Assembly (NCBI GenBank): GCA_964515055.1
Contig: CAZEUG010000019.1
Coordinates: forward strand, 1-36,479
DNA from: QAMX01 sp964515055
GTDB lineage: Bacteria > Bacillota > Clostridia > Oscillospirales > QAMX01
Length of the DNA: 36,479 nucleotides
Direction of reading: 5' to 3'
Shown: positions 9,201-16,307 of the stretch, piece by piece
Layout: each line of letters opens with the position of its first letter
Numbering within the stretch: the first letter of the stretch is position 1
Made by a program: the position numbers and the translations under genes
Notes under the pieces: model-generated
Told to the model about the DNA's origin: nothing
Database searches by the model: none
The model's input: only the letters and a program-made list of their open reading frames with translations

Positions 9201-9411
9201 AACGCGGAATAATGTCTTTGATGGCACGCGTCAAAATATGGCCGATATGCGGTTTTCCGTTGGCCGTCGGCGGTCCATCGTAAAATGTAAAGTTTTCGCC
9301 CTGAGCGCGATGCTCAATGCTCTGTTCGAAAACGTGATTTTCTTTCCAGAACTTGCTCATCTCACGTTCTCTTCCAACAAAATCTAAGTTATTGGATACG
9401 TCTTGATACAT
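6289..9411 (-). CDS. ileS: Isoleucyl-tRNA synthetase
   Basis: This 1040-residue class I synthetase charges tRNA-Ile. It has the HIGH box as HIGH (55-58, in PHIGHILTR), the GWDTHGLPVELEVEK segment, a large CP1 editing domain and KMSK (590-593, in LKMSKHRGN). The length and the KMSKHRGN form fit the longer, eukaryote-like IleS type found in many Clostridia and often tied to mupirocin tolerance; the last is family knowledge, not shown here. ATG at 9411 is preceded by AAGGAG at 11 bases. The open frame continues upstream to 9669, but that portion is the T-box leader and is not translated. Expression is controlled by the T-box at 9463-9757. Confidence 0.97.
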   Translation of the reverse strand: MYQDVSNNLDFVGREREMSKFWKENHVFEQSIEHRAQGENFTFYDGPPTANGKPHIGHILTRAIKDIIPRYQTMKGRHVLRKAGWDTHGLPVELEVEKLLHLDGKQDVERYGVEPFNEKCKESVWKYTTEWHEMSDAVAYWCDMDNPYVTYHNDYIESVWWAIKRIADQGLLYKGHKIVPYCPRCGTALSSHEVAQGYKDVKETSVFAKFRLEGSENRYFLAWTTTPWTLPSNVALAVNADEMYAEVQIGAESLILAEALVESVITEEHSVIARFRGSELLGKRYQPLFTFAKPEKPAYYVVAGDFVTLTDGSGIVHIAPAFGEDDARVGRENDLPFVQLVDGRGRFTPEVTPWAGLFCKDGDHAIIDDLKERGLLYRAVQFEHSYPFCWRCDTPLLYYALDTWFIRMTAVKDRLLKNNQSINWIPESIRDGRMGNFLDNVVDWGLSRSRYWGTPLPVWVCSCGHHHVVGSIEELKRLGKDVPEDIELHKPYVDRITLTCEKCGKEMHRTPEVIDCWFDSGSMPFAQWHYPFENKELFEQNYPADFISEAIDQTRGWFYTLLAISTLLFDRAPFKNCIVLGHVCDKDGLKMSKHRGNVVDPWTVLNKQGADAVRWYFYSTSAPWLPSRFYEDAVNESQRKFMGTLWNTYYFFVLYANIDGFAPNGRTVDQCALTVMDRWILSRLNTLIQTVDQSLAEYKITESARAIAAFTDELSNWYVRRGRERYWVTGESADKDAAFMTLHTVLVTLSKLIAPFVPFLADEIYQNLVRSNDTAAPISVHLCDFPTCDSSKIDPELEKNMDLTLRVVVLGRACRSASAIKNRQPLSALYVKNSTGETLPSEFAALAADELNVKTVSFTEDADRFVSYLLKPQLKTCGKKFGKLVPAIKEALLAADGTALMHELKENGHITLHLDAAEVEMGEEDLLIETKKTEGYIAESDRELTVALDIVLDEALIEEGFVREIVNKLQTMRKDAGFAVTDQIRVTYQAGEKLARVIAANVSSIAADVLAVSVLEGEPTDAGKEWNINGETAVLSVQKA

Positions 9412-9462
9412 AACCTGACTGACTCCTTCTTTCATGTTTCCGGCTGACAGCCGCTTTGTCAA

Positions 9463-9498
9463 CAAAAAAGCTCCGTCCCTGCCAATCAGGGACGGAGC
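9463..9498 (-). terminator. Conditional terminator of the ileS T-box
   Basis: Twelve-base GC-rich arms, a five-base loop and TTTTTTG. It is mutually exclusive with the antiterminator formed by the T-box core just upstream. Confidence 0.9.
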
Positions 9499-9757
9499 AA
9501 TCTCTCCGCGGTACCACCCAAATTGACGCCTTCCGGCGTCCACTCGCCCGTGCAGCCCGGAGCGGCACGGAAACCCGGATAACGGTGGGTCAAAACCGGC
9601 GGCACTTATTGACTCCTTCGAGCGTTCAGCGGCGCTGCCAATGGGTGATAACGTACATACCTTACGCACTGCCTTTCAGCAACCGGCAGCTCTCTGCAGC
9701 GTAATCTGTATGCAGCCACGTCCCATTCTTTGCATTTTCTACATATACGGGAACATA
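9463..9757 (-). promoter_or_regulatory. T-box leader (tRNA-Ile-sensing) of ileS
   Basis: On the minus strand the leader shows the T-box core GGGTGGTACCGCGGAG (9504-9519), immediately followed by a terminator with arms GCTCCGTCCCTG and CAGGGACGGAGC (9470-9498) and six Ts (9464-9469). Uncharged tRNA pairing with TGGTACC... is expected to favour the antiterminator and let ileS be made. In the Stem I region, TTATCACC places an ATC isoleucine triplet at 9647-9649 followed by a purine, the likely specifier. AGAGAGCTGCCGG farther upstream fits the AGAGA motif of Stem I. The exact Stem I fold was not computed. Confidence 0.93.
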
Positions 9758-9762
9758 ATAGT

Positions 9763-9791
9763 ATTATATCCTCTTTTCAGGGATTTGTCAA
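9763..9791 (-). promoter_or_regulatory. Promoter of ileS
   Basis: On the minus strand a perfect TTGACA (9786-9791), 17 bases and a perfect TATAAT (9763-9768). The start should fall near 9756, giving a leader of about 345 bases. The promoter lies only 31 bases after the stop of the GDPD-PHP gene, and no terminator separates them. Confidence 0.9.
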
Positions 9792-9822
9792 GCACTTCCC
9801 TGCTATTTCACAAAATATGGCA

Positions 9823-11397
9823 TCAGATGCCGTACGGAATGGCAATGCGTCGGCGATAGTTGCAGAGCCATTGGACGCCGAGTTCCTTCAGGATGGCAAC
9901 CGTTTTTTCAAAGCCGTTGGCGACATCTGCGGCGATATGTGCGTCGGAACCGAGCGTCAACAGCGTTCCGCCCATAGCGAGGTAGCGTTGAAGGATGGGG
10001 ACATCCGGCATCAGGAACGGAGACGGCGCACGCATTCCGGATGTATTGACCTCCAGCGCGATGCCCCGGTCGATGATGGTTTGCAGAATTCGGCCGATTA
10101 CCTCGTCATACGCCGTCATTTGCACCGGAATCCCGTATTTGCCCTGAATGTACCGCAGCGGGCAGGTCAGGTGCGTCAGGACGTCAAAGTCGGCGGTCTG
10201 TGCCATTTCCAGTAGATCGTTAAAATAGGCCGCCAGGAAATCCGGCAGTTCATTGGCCGGGAACGTGGAAAAGTCAATCTGCGAATACGGCATGGAGTAG
10301 CCCGGATAGCGCACGGCGTGGACAGAGCCGAGTACCACGTCAAACGGTTCGCTGTGAATCAGCTCATTTGTCGCGTCCATGTGCCAGATGCCCTCACCGA
10401 TTTCAACTCCCGTGTGAATTTGGAGCGAAGGATTCCCGGCTTGACAGGTTTGTGCCGCCTCCACAGAGTGGTGAATCGGCGTCATCTCGTCCATCGTCTG
10501 GCAGAATTCAATGTCGCAGTGATCGGTAAAGGCGATGGCGGACAGCTGATGCGTTGCGGCCTGAGCGACAAGCTCCGACGGTTCCGTCATCGAGTCGTGT
10601 GAAAAGACGGTATGAAGATGGCAGTCTGCCAGACCGGAATACGGCGGAATCGGTTTCAGCTCACCAGGGGTTTCCACATAGTCCGCCTGATACTGTTCGG
10701 CGATATGCAGCTGTTCCGGCGTTCTCAGAATCCACAGGCCAAGCCGGGCACAGCGTTTAACAGCTGCGCAGAGTGCGGGCTCGGCGGTTGGCACGCGCAC
10801 CCAGGCCGTATCCCGTGAGGGCAGGCAGAGCCAGACGGTGCGCTGTTCCCGCGGAACGAGGTCACAGAGGCGCTGCAGGGCGGATTCATTGACCGGTCCG
10901 TCATAGTGAATCTGGGCATGGGGGAAGCGTTTCAGAACCCGCTCCAGATACGAAAAGTCCGAGACGGTAAAGGCGACTTTGGCTGCGGACGATTCGACCA
11001 GCTGATAAAGCGTCTCCGTCTCTTCCGGGTTGAAGGACTGGATACGGTTATCCAGCTTGATGAGGACACCGGTTCCTTCGACCAGTTCCAGCAGGGATTG
11101 CAGGGTCGGAATCGTTGTACCGCGAAATTTCGGGGCTTTTGCAAGCCCGGCGTCATAGGTCAGAGCCTGTTCATAGGTGATCTGGTCGATTGCAATGTCT
11201 TCGTTCAGAGGACTTCCGTCTTTCAGGCGGCAGGTTCGGTTCAGCGTTCGATCGTGCAGCAAAACACAGACGCCATCTGCCGTAAAGCTGGGATCGACCT
11301 CGATCACGGCATAGCGCTGCTCGATAGCCGCCACAAAAGCGGGAATTGTATTGCCGGGGAATTCTGTCGAGACACCCTGATGTGCTTGGTATTGCAT
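9823..11397 (-). CDS. Two-domain protein: glycerophosphodiester phosphodiesterase-like domain plus PHP phosphoesterase domain
   Basis: The 524-residue protein joins two phosphoesterase folds. Residues 1-245 match the GDPD family: AHQG (5-8), GNTIPAF (16-22), IEVD (32-35) and LHDRTLNRT (47-55). Canonical members have HRG and ENT, so Arg is replaced by Gln and Glu by Gly, and the third metal Glu position reads Lys in LIKLDN (112-117). Residues 255-515 form a HisJ-like PHP domain with a full set of metal ligands: DCHLH (258-262), DH (292-293), Glu332, His360, His409, DAH (485-487). So the PHP half looks active and the GDPD half is doubtful. ATG at 11397 follows GGAG by six bases. The substrate is unknown; a two-step breakdown of a phosphodiester is a possible reading. 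Confidence 0.85.
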   Translation of the reverse strand: MQYQAHQGVSTEFPGNTIPAFVAAIEQRYAVIEVDPSFTADGVCVLLHDRTLNRTCRLKDGSPLNEDIAIDQITYEQALTYDAGLAKAPKFRGTTIPTLQSLLELVEGTGVLIKLDNRIQSFNPEETETLYQLVESSAAKVAFTVSDFSYLERVLKRFPHAQIHYDGPVNESALQRLCDLVPREQRTVWLCLPSRDTAWVRVPTAEPALCAAVKRCARLGLWILRTPEQLHIAEQYQADYVETPGELKPIPPYSGLADCHLHTVFSHDSMTEPSELVAQAATHQLSAIAFTDHCDIEFCQTMDEMTPIHHSVEAAQTCQAGNPSLQIHTGVEIGEGIWHMDATNELIHSEPFDVVLGSVHAVRYPGYSMPYSQIDFSTFPANELPDFLAAYFNDLLEMAQTADFDVLTHLTCPLRYIQGKYGIPVQMTAYDEVIGRILQTIIDRGIALEVNTSGMRAPSPFLMPDVPILQRYLAMGGTLLTLGSDAHIAADVANGFEKTVAILKELGVQWLCNYRRRIAIPYGI

Positions 11398-11520
11398 AAA
11401 AAACTCCATTCTAACCATTTGAAATCGGAACCGGACACACAGGTGCATCCGGTATACTGTGTTCCAGTTTGACAGGTTTGCCGTGCATTTTGCCAGTCTG
11501 CACAGTCTGGGATGCGTCTG

Positions 11521-11549
11521 ACATATTCATGCAAAAAAAGCCATATAGT
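11521..11549 (+). promoter_or_regulatory. Sigma-E-like promoter of spoIIID
   Basis: ACATATT (11521-11527), a 14-base spacer and CATATAGT (11542-11549) resemble the mother-cell sigma-E consensus (about KMATATT, 13-15 bases, CATACAHT). In Bacillus subtilis spoIIID is a sigma-E target, so the match is expected. It ends 20 bases before the ribosome site. Confidence 0.6.
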
Positions 11550-11581
11550 GTATCAATGCTTTATCATGTGGAGGGGTTTTC

Positions 11582-11848
11582 GTGCATGATTACATTCAGG
11601 AACGCGTTTTGATGGTCAGCCGACATATCGCCGAAACTGCCGCAACCGTGCGACAGACTGCGGCGGATTTTGGCATTTCCAAATCCACCGTCCATAAAGA
11701 TGTGACCGAGCGGATTGTCCTGTTGAACCGCTCGTTGGCAGACGCCGTCAAGCACGTTTTGGAGAAAAACAAGGCGGAACGGCACATTCGCGGCGGGCTG
11801 GCCACCAGAGAAAAATATTCGTCGCTTCATGCAGCCGAACGGGACTGA
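11582..11848 (+). CDS. spoIIID: Sporulation transcription regulator SpoIIID
   Basis: The 88-residue protein is close in length and order to Bacillus SpoIIID, the mother-cell DNA-binding protein that works between the sigma-E and sigma-K stages. The opening MHDYIQER, the helix-turn-helix AADFGISKSTVHKDVTER (about 27-44) and the basic tail RHIRGGLATREKY are hallmark segments. The start is GTG at 11582, not ATG, with GGAGGGG (11570-11576) placed six bases away; this is also the start that gives the conserved MHDYI. It is a single-gene unit with a sigma-E-like promoter and a hairpin terminator. Its presence shows that the organism is a spore former by lineage. Confidence 0.96.
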   Translation: MHDYIQERVLMVSRHIAETAATVRQTAADFGISKSTVHKDVTERIVLLNRSLADAVKHVLEKNKAERHIRGGLATREKYSSLHAAERD

Positions 11849-11856
11849 CAGGCGAA

Positions 11857-11891
11857 GAAATCGGCATGCGCTGAATGTGCATGCCGATTTC
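11857..11891. terminator. Bidirectional terminator between spoIIID and the zinc-ribbon gene
   Basis: Thirteen-base arms GAAATCGGCATGC and GCATGCCGATTTC lie between two convergent genes. It starts 9 bases after spoIIID and 18 bases from the stop of the opposing gene. U-tracts are short on both sides. Confidence 0.7.
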
Positions 11892-11908
11892 TAACAGAAC
11901 GACCTGTA

Positions 11909-12733
11909 TCAGATCAGACTTTCAATTAGGATATTGTAAGCGCTGAGGAATTCGTTGATTCGATCAAGGAAGATAAAGCCTGCGACCAGTGCCGCAATGA
12001 GCAGCACCAGTGAAATGACGCCAAGGATGACGACGGCGCGGCAATAATTCCGGAAGCTCTTCTGTTTTGCGGCGGCCAGGCAGATAATATGGACGATCAG
12101 ACCAACGACCGGAATGAAGGACAGGAACAGCATCAGCACGTACAGCCAAGTGGAAACCGGCTTTTCAGCGGGTGTCTGCGGAATCTGAACCGTGGTCGGC
12201 TGCGTCTGCGGTTTGACCGGCATCTGAACGGCTGTCGGGATCGGTGCATACGCCGGGCGAACAGGTGTGGCCGCCGGAACCGGTTTTTCCGGCTGAGCGA
12301 CAACAGGTGTCGAGACAGACGGAGTCGCAGGCGCTACCGGCTTGGCCGATACAGGCGGAATCACCGGGGCAACCGGCTGGGTCGGCACGGGCGGAGCTAC
12401 AGGGACAGCCGGTTCTTCCGGCACGGGCGGAGCTACGGGGACAGCCGATTCTTCCAGAGCGGTGACAGGAGCCACCGGCGGTTCCTCGGCAATCGGCTCT
12501 TCGGCAATCGGTTCTTCCGGTTGGTTGACAGGTGTGGCCGGTTCTTCCACAGTCGGAGCTGCGGAAACGGTCTGGGGTTCCGGCGTCGGGATAGAAGTGA
12601 TGACGGATGCAATTTCTTCGGCAGCCTGAACAGCCGGCTGAGCCTCGGATTCTTTCAGCTTCAGGCGCGTGCCGCAATTGGTGCAGAAGGTTGCACGATC
12701 GCTGACTTCGCAGCCACAGTTTGTACAGAACAT
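11909..12733 (-). CDS. Zinc-ribbon membrane protein with Pro-rich linker
   Basis: The 274-residue protein begins with a zinc ribbon of two knuckles, CTNC (3-6) and CTNC (17-20). A long low-complexity linker rich in Pro, Val, Ala and Glu follows (about 30-195), then two hydrophobic helices (about 197-225 and 233-260). So the ribbon and linker probably face the cytoplasm and are tied to the membrane. Function is unknown; such zinc-ribbon/DUF proteins are common in Clostridia. ATG at 12733 is preferred to GTG at 12742 because the GTG would overlap AAAGGG, which suits the ATG. The linker holds a 36-base tandem duplication. It follows another zinc-ribbon membrane gene, with a terminator-like hairpin between. 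Confidence 0.8.
   Translation of the reverse strand: MFCTNCGCEVSDRATFCTNCGTRLKLKESEAQPAVQAAEEIASVITSIPTPEPQTVSAAPTVEEPATPVNQPEEPIAEEPIAEEPPVAPVTALEESAVPVAPPVPEEPAVPVAPPVPTQPVAPVIPPVSAKPVAPATPSVSTPVVAQPEKPVPAATPVRPAYAPIPTAVQMPVKPQTQPTTVQIPQTPAEKPVSTWLYVLMLFLSFIPVVGLIVHIICLAAAKQKSFRNYCRAVVILGVISLVLLIAALVAGFIFLDRINEFLSAYNILIESLI
12383..12454. repeat. 36-base tandem duplication in the zinc-ribbon linker
   Basis: Two adjacent 36-base copies (12383-12418 and 12419-12454) differ at two positions. They encode two copies of a 12-residue unit of the form EE(P/S)AVPVAPPVP. Just beside them (about 12485-12517) a 15-base unit encoding EEPIA is repeated. All are in frame, so linker length can change by slippage without frameshift. 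Confidence 0.9.
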
Positions 12734-12809
12734 AAAATTCACCCTTTTCTGCCGGTTCCTGTTTTGAATGGGAACGCGGCGTTTTTCATGATCAGATGAG
12801 TTGAAAATT

Positions 12810-12841
12810 CAGTCCGCATGGTAAACAAGCCATGCGGACTG
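12810..12841 (-). terminator. Terminator after the second zinc-ribbon gene
   Basis: Twelve-base arms CAGTCCGCATGG and CCATGCGGACTG with an eight-base loop, followed on the minus strand by AATTTTCAACTC. No promoter was seen for the next gene (11909-12733), so some read-through is likely. Confidence 0.7.
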
Positions 12842-12868
12842 AAGATGACCGGATACCCGGACGCAAAT

Positions 12869-13411
12869 TTACTGTTTCGCTTTGCCGCAGCCCTGGCAGA
12901 ACTGACCGTCATTCTTACGGCCGCAGTTCGGGCAGATCCAGCCATTGGCCGGAGCAGCGGTCGGCTGCTGATAATAGGACTGTGTCGGCTGCGGGACAAA
13001 AATGCCGAAGGTCTTCTTGGCATAGGTGTTGACAACCGGCGTATCGGACGGTTTGCCGACGACCAGGCGGGAAAGTGCCAGACCGGTCAGACCGATCATG
13101 CAGACCGTGACGAGGAAGCTGAGAATACCATAAATATCGGAAAGCGTACCATAGGGGTTGCCGTTGGCCCAGTCAACAATTTGAGCGATGATGCGCTGAG
13201 AGCCGTTCACAACCAGACGAATCACACCGTGCAGCAGGGAGAGATACAGGGCTTCAAAAGCACCAATCTGCGATGCTGTATCGGCCTTTGTAGCAAGCAT
13301 CCAGATGACGATCCCCAGAACGGCGAGCGTGACGGTCGAGTTAAAACCGGTGGATGTGACCAGAAGGAGCAGGAATGCAGCTGAGACTAATGCTTTGTTG
13401 ATTTTTTCCAT
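12869..13411 (-). CDS. Membrane protein with C-terminal zinc ribbon
   Basis: The 180-residue protein has four hydrophobic stretches (about 8-24, 27-41, a weaker one near 50-75, and 100-125), then a polar Gln/Pro/Ala linker and a C-terminal zinc ribbon CPNC (160-163) and CQGC (172-175). This is the mirror arrangement of the downstream gene, where the ribbon is N-terminal. I do not recognise a function. ATG at 13411 follows GGAGG by eight bases; the open frame extends upstream to 13492 but runs over the promoter at 13464-13492, so the longer start is rejected. Confidence 0.78.
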   Translation of the reverse strand: MEKINKALVSAAFLLLLVTSTGFNSTVTLAVLGIVIWMLATKADTASQIGAFEALYLSLLHGVIRLVVNGSQRIIAQIVDWANGNPYGTLSDIYGILSFLVTVCMIGLTGLALSRLVVGKPSDTPVVNTYAKKTFGIFVPQPTQSYYQQPTAAPANGWICPNCGRKNDGQFCQGCGKAKQ

Positions 13412-13463
13412 GTCGATTGCCTCCAGATAATCTGATTTTGAAATGGAATTTGATCTTGGGTAT

Positions 13464-13492
13464 ATTATACCAAATGTATTTCTGTTTTGCAA
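13464..13492 (-). promoter_or_regulatory. Promoter of the zinc-ribbon gene pair
   Basis: On the minus strand TTGCAA (13487-13492), 17 bases and TATAAT (13464-13469), with TGG just before the -10 making it an extended -10. It overlaps the end region of purB's 3' flank. Confidence 0.7.
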
Positions 13493-13517
13493 GAGGGCTT
13501 TTTGCTTTTTTCAGCAT

Positions 13518-14966
13518 TCAGACGCGGAGATTTCCGTCTTCTTCCTGCATCGAATCAGCGTTGTCCGGTTCTTTGCCCAGGCGTGGCAGAACGGTTTCGC
13601 AGATAAATTCTTCCGTCTGCTCGCTGCTCCGTCCGGTATAGGCCGACGGGTTCAGGCACGCGGTCAGCGTCTGCTCGTCCACATCAAAGGCAGGATCCTC
13701 GCTGATTCGGCGAATCAGGTCATTGTCCAATCCTTCTTCCTTGACCCGCTTCCCTGCCGCAAGGGAATGACGGCGGATTCTTTCATGAAGCTCCTGGCGG
13801 TTGCCGCCGCGTTTCACGGCTTCCATCATGATATTTTCCATCGCCATAAAGGGCAGCTCGCTCTGCACGCGAGCCTCGATCACCTTGGGGTAGACGACCA
13901 GGCCGCGGGAGATATTGACCAGCAGCTCGCAGATGGCATCGGCGGCCAGGAAGGCCTCCGGCAGTGCCACGCGACGGTTGGCAGAATCATCCAGTGTGCG
14001 TTCCAGCCACTGTGTGGCAGCTGTGACTGCGGGGTTCACCGTATCGACAATCAGATACCGTGCCAGCCCGCAAATGCGTTCACTGCGCATGGGGTTCCGC
14101 TTATAGGGCATGGCTGAAGAGCCGACCTGTGTGCTTTCAAACGGTTCTTCCACTTCCTTCAGCGACTGCAGCAGGCGAATATCCGTGGCGAATTTGGAGG
14201 CGGACTGTGCCAGACCGGACAGGGCGCTCAGCACACGATAGTCCGCTTTTCTGGAATACGTCTGGCCGGTGACCGATTCCGTTTGGTCGAAATCAAAGAC
14301 CTTGGCCACTGCACGATCGAGCTGTTTGACCTTTTCATGATCGCCGCCGAACAGATCAAGGAAGCTCGCCTGTGTCCCGGTTGTTCCCTTGACTCCGCGG
14401 AACTTCAGGTTGGCGATCCGATATTCGATTTCTTCCAGATCGGACAGGAGATCATTGATCCACAGGCAGGCACGTTTGCCGACTGTGGTCAATTGTGCGG
14501 GCTGAAAATGGGTAAAGCCAAGCGTCGGCAATGCGCGATACTCCATGGCGAAATCGCACAGGTTGCGAATCGCGTGTTTGAGCTTGCGTTCAATGATCTG
14601 CAGCCCCTTGCGCATGATGATCAGGTCTGCGTTATCGCAGATATAGCAGCTCGTTGCACCGAGATGCAGAATTCCGGCGGCGTTCGGGCATTGCAGGCCA
14701 TATGCCTTGATGTGCGCCATGACATCATGGCGGATTTCTTTTTCAAAGCGTGCTGCGTCTTCGTAATTGATGTTGTCTGCGTTGGCGCGCAGTTCCTCGA
14801 GCTGTTCTTCTGTAATATTCAATCCGAGGTCGCGTTCACACGATGCCAGTGCAATCCACAATTTCCGCCAGGTTCGGAATTTTTCATCCTCCGAAAACAG
14901 CGCAATCATTTCCGAGCTGGCCCAGCGCCCGGTAAACGGGCTGACATATCGACTTTTATCCGTCAT
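13518..14966 (-). CDS. purB: Adenylosuccinate lyase
   Basis: The 482-residue cytoplasmic enzyme cuts fumarate from SAICAR and from adenylosuccinate in purine synthesis. It shows the fumarase/aspartase superfamily signature GSSAMPYKRNP (282-292) with the mobile-loop serine, HLGATS (101-106) and GFTHFQPAQ (150-158) with the catalytic histidine region. Length fits the longer PurB type. The ATG at 14966 is preceded by AAGGCGG at 11 bases. It is the last gene of a tight operon, 35 bases after an aspartate-type aminotransferase. Both deal with aspartate nitrogen, which gives the grouping some sense. No PurR-type box or purine riboswitch was seen. Confidence 0.96.
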   Translation of the reverse strand: MTDKSRYVSPFTGRWASSEMIALFSEDEKFRTWRKLWIALASCERDLGLNITEEQLEELRANADNINYEDAARFEKEIRHDVMAHIKAYGLQCPNAAGILHLGATSCYICDNADLIIMRKGLQIIERKLKHAIRNLCDFAMEYRALPTLGFTHFQPAQLTTVGKRACLWINDLLSDLEEIEYRIANLKFRGVKGTTGTQASFLDLFGGDHEKVKQLDRAVAKVFDFDQTESVTGQTYSRKADYRVLSALSGLAQSASKFATDIRLLQSLKEVEEPFESTQVGSSAMPYKRNPMRSERICGLARYLIVDTVNPAVTAATQWLERTLDDSANRRVALPEAFLAADAICELLVNISRGLVVYPKVIEARVQSELPFMAMENIMMEAVKRGGNRQELHERIRRHSLAAGKRVKEEGLDNDLIRRISEDPAFDVDEQTLTACLNPSAYTGRSSEQTEEFICETVLPRLGKEPDNADSMQEEDGNLRV

Positions 14967-15001
14967 TGAATTGGATACCGCCTTCCCTGTTTTTCTTGTA
15001 T

Positions 15002-16273
15002 CTACATTTGTTCGAGCCGTTCAATGGCTGCCAGTTTGAGGCTCACACCGAGCAGTTCAGCCGCCGTCCGGATATCCTCCAGCGATGGGAACGTCGGCGC
15101 AATCCGAATGTTTCTGTCCGCCGGATCCCGGTGATACGGCCAGGTGGAGCCGGCCGGTGTCAGCGTGACGCCGGCATTTCTGGCAAGCTCCACTGTGCGT
15201 GCAGCGGTATGCTCCAGCACATCCAGGCTGATGAAATAGCCGCCATTCGGCCGACTCCAGTGAATGAATTCCAGTTCTCCGGCTTCACGCTCCAGCGCGG
15301 ACAGCACCGCCTCAAACTTCGGGCGAATCAGCGCTGCGTGTTCTGCTGCACGTTTCCGAAGACCGGCTGCATTTTTGAAGGAACGGACATGGCGCAGCTG
15401 ATTGGTTTTATCCGGGCAGATCGTCTGCACCGTGAGTGATTTGCGAATCTCCACAAAATCGTCTTTTCCGACGGCCATACAGGCGACGCCGGAGCCCGGA
15501 AAGCTAATCTTGGAGGTGGAGGCAAATTCGAAAACCAGATTGTCATTGCCGTACTTTTTGACCTCGTCCATGATGTTCAGCAGATGATCTTCCGCAAAGA
15601 TATCATGGATGCAGTAGGCATTGTCCCAATAGATGCGGAAGTCCTTTGCAGCCGGTTGCAACGACGCCAGTGCGCGGACGGTATCGTCCGAATAGGTCTG
15701 GCCGGTGGGGTTGGCGTATTTCGGGACGCACCACATCCCCTTGACCGACGGATCCTGCACCAGTTGGCGCACCCGCTCCATATCCGGGCCGTCCTTGCCG
15801 AGCGGAACGGGAATCATTTCAATGCCGCACCGTTCGCAAATGGCAAAATGCCGGTCATAGCCCGGAACCGGGCAGAGAAACTTCACGCATCCCTGCTGGC
15901 TCCACGGTTTGCAGCCGCCGATCCCGAAGACGATCGACCGCATGATCATATCGTACATCATGTTCAGGCTGGAGTTGCCGCCAACAAAGACACAGGCCGG
16001 ATCCACCTCCAGCAGTTCACCAAACAGCTGTCTGGCGCAGGGCAGCCCTTCCAGCAAGCCATAGCTGCGGGCATCCACGCCGTCTACCTGATAGTCTTCC
16101 GGTGTCTTCAGACAGGTCAGCACATCCTGTGAGAGGTCAATCTGCTCCTTTGCGGGGATGCCGCGGGACATATTCAGGTTCAGCCTGCGGCCTTGAAAGT
16201 CAGCATATCGTGCCAGCAGTTCCGGCTTTTCCGCCTTGAGCTTCTGCCAGGTCTGCTCAGAACAAATATCCAT
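15002..16273 (-). CDS. PLP-dependent aminotransferase, aspartate aminotransferase type Ic-like
   Basis: The 423-residue fold type I enzyme has NMSRGIPAKEQIDLS (34-48), VGGNSSL (97-103), YANPTGQT (186-193), DNAY with the pyridine-N Asp217, and the PLP lysine Lys255 in STSKISFPGSG. These wordings fit the Aminotran_MocR/AspT group (PF12897 type, as in Corynebacterium AspT) and not classical AspC. It likely interconverts aspartate and oxaloacetate with 2-oxoglutarate/glutamate. ATG at 16273 follows AAGGAGAG at about 12 bases; an upstream in-frame Met at 16336 would overlap the ECF gene. It sits between the ECF S component and purB. The exact amino acid pair is family inference. Confidence 0.86.
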   Translation of the reverse strand: MDICSEQTWQKLKAEKPELLARYADFQGRRLNLNMSRGIPAKEQIDLSQDVLTCLKTPEDYQVDGVDARSYGLLEGLPCARQLFGELLEVDPACVFVGGNSSLNMMYDMIMRSIVFGIGGCKPWSQQGCVKFLCPVPGYDRHFAICERCGIEMIPVPLGKDGPDMERVRQLVQDPSVKGMWCVPKYANPTGQTYSDDTVRALASLQPAAKDFRIYWDNAYCIHDIFAEDHLLNIMDEVKKYGNDNLVFEFASTSKISFPGSGVACMAVGKDDFVEIRKSLTVQTICPDKTNQLRHVRSFKNAAGLRKRAAEHAALIRPKFEAVLSALEREAGELEFIHWSRPNGGYFISLDVLEHTAARTVELARNAGVTLTPAGSTWPYHRDPADRNIRIAPTFPSLEDIRTAAELLGVSLKLAAIERLEQM

Positions 16274-16307
16274 GGATAACGAATTCTCTCCTTGCTTTTT
16301 CGGTTGG

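Noticed and set aside
7825..9387. Plus-strand open frame of 520 codons opposite ileS
   Set aside because: It is a shadow of ileS; the translation is rich in His, Arg and Cys without any domain.
9412..9669. N-terminal extension of IleS by 86 codons
   Set aside because: The extra frame coincides with the T-box leader and terminator; the ATG at 9411 has AAGGAG and matches the normal IleS start.
12383..12454. CRISPR-like repeat
   Set aside because: The two copies are adjacent without spacers and encode an in-frame peptide repeat within a low-complexity linker.
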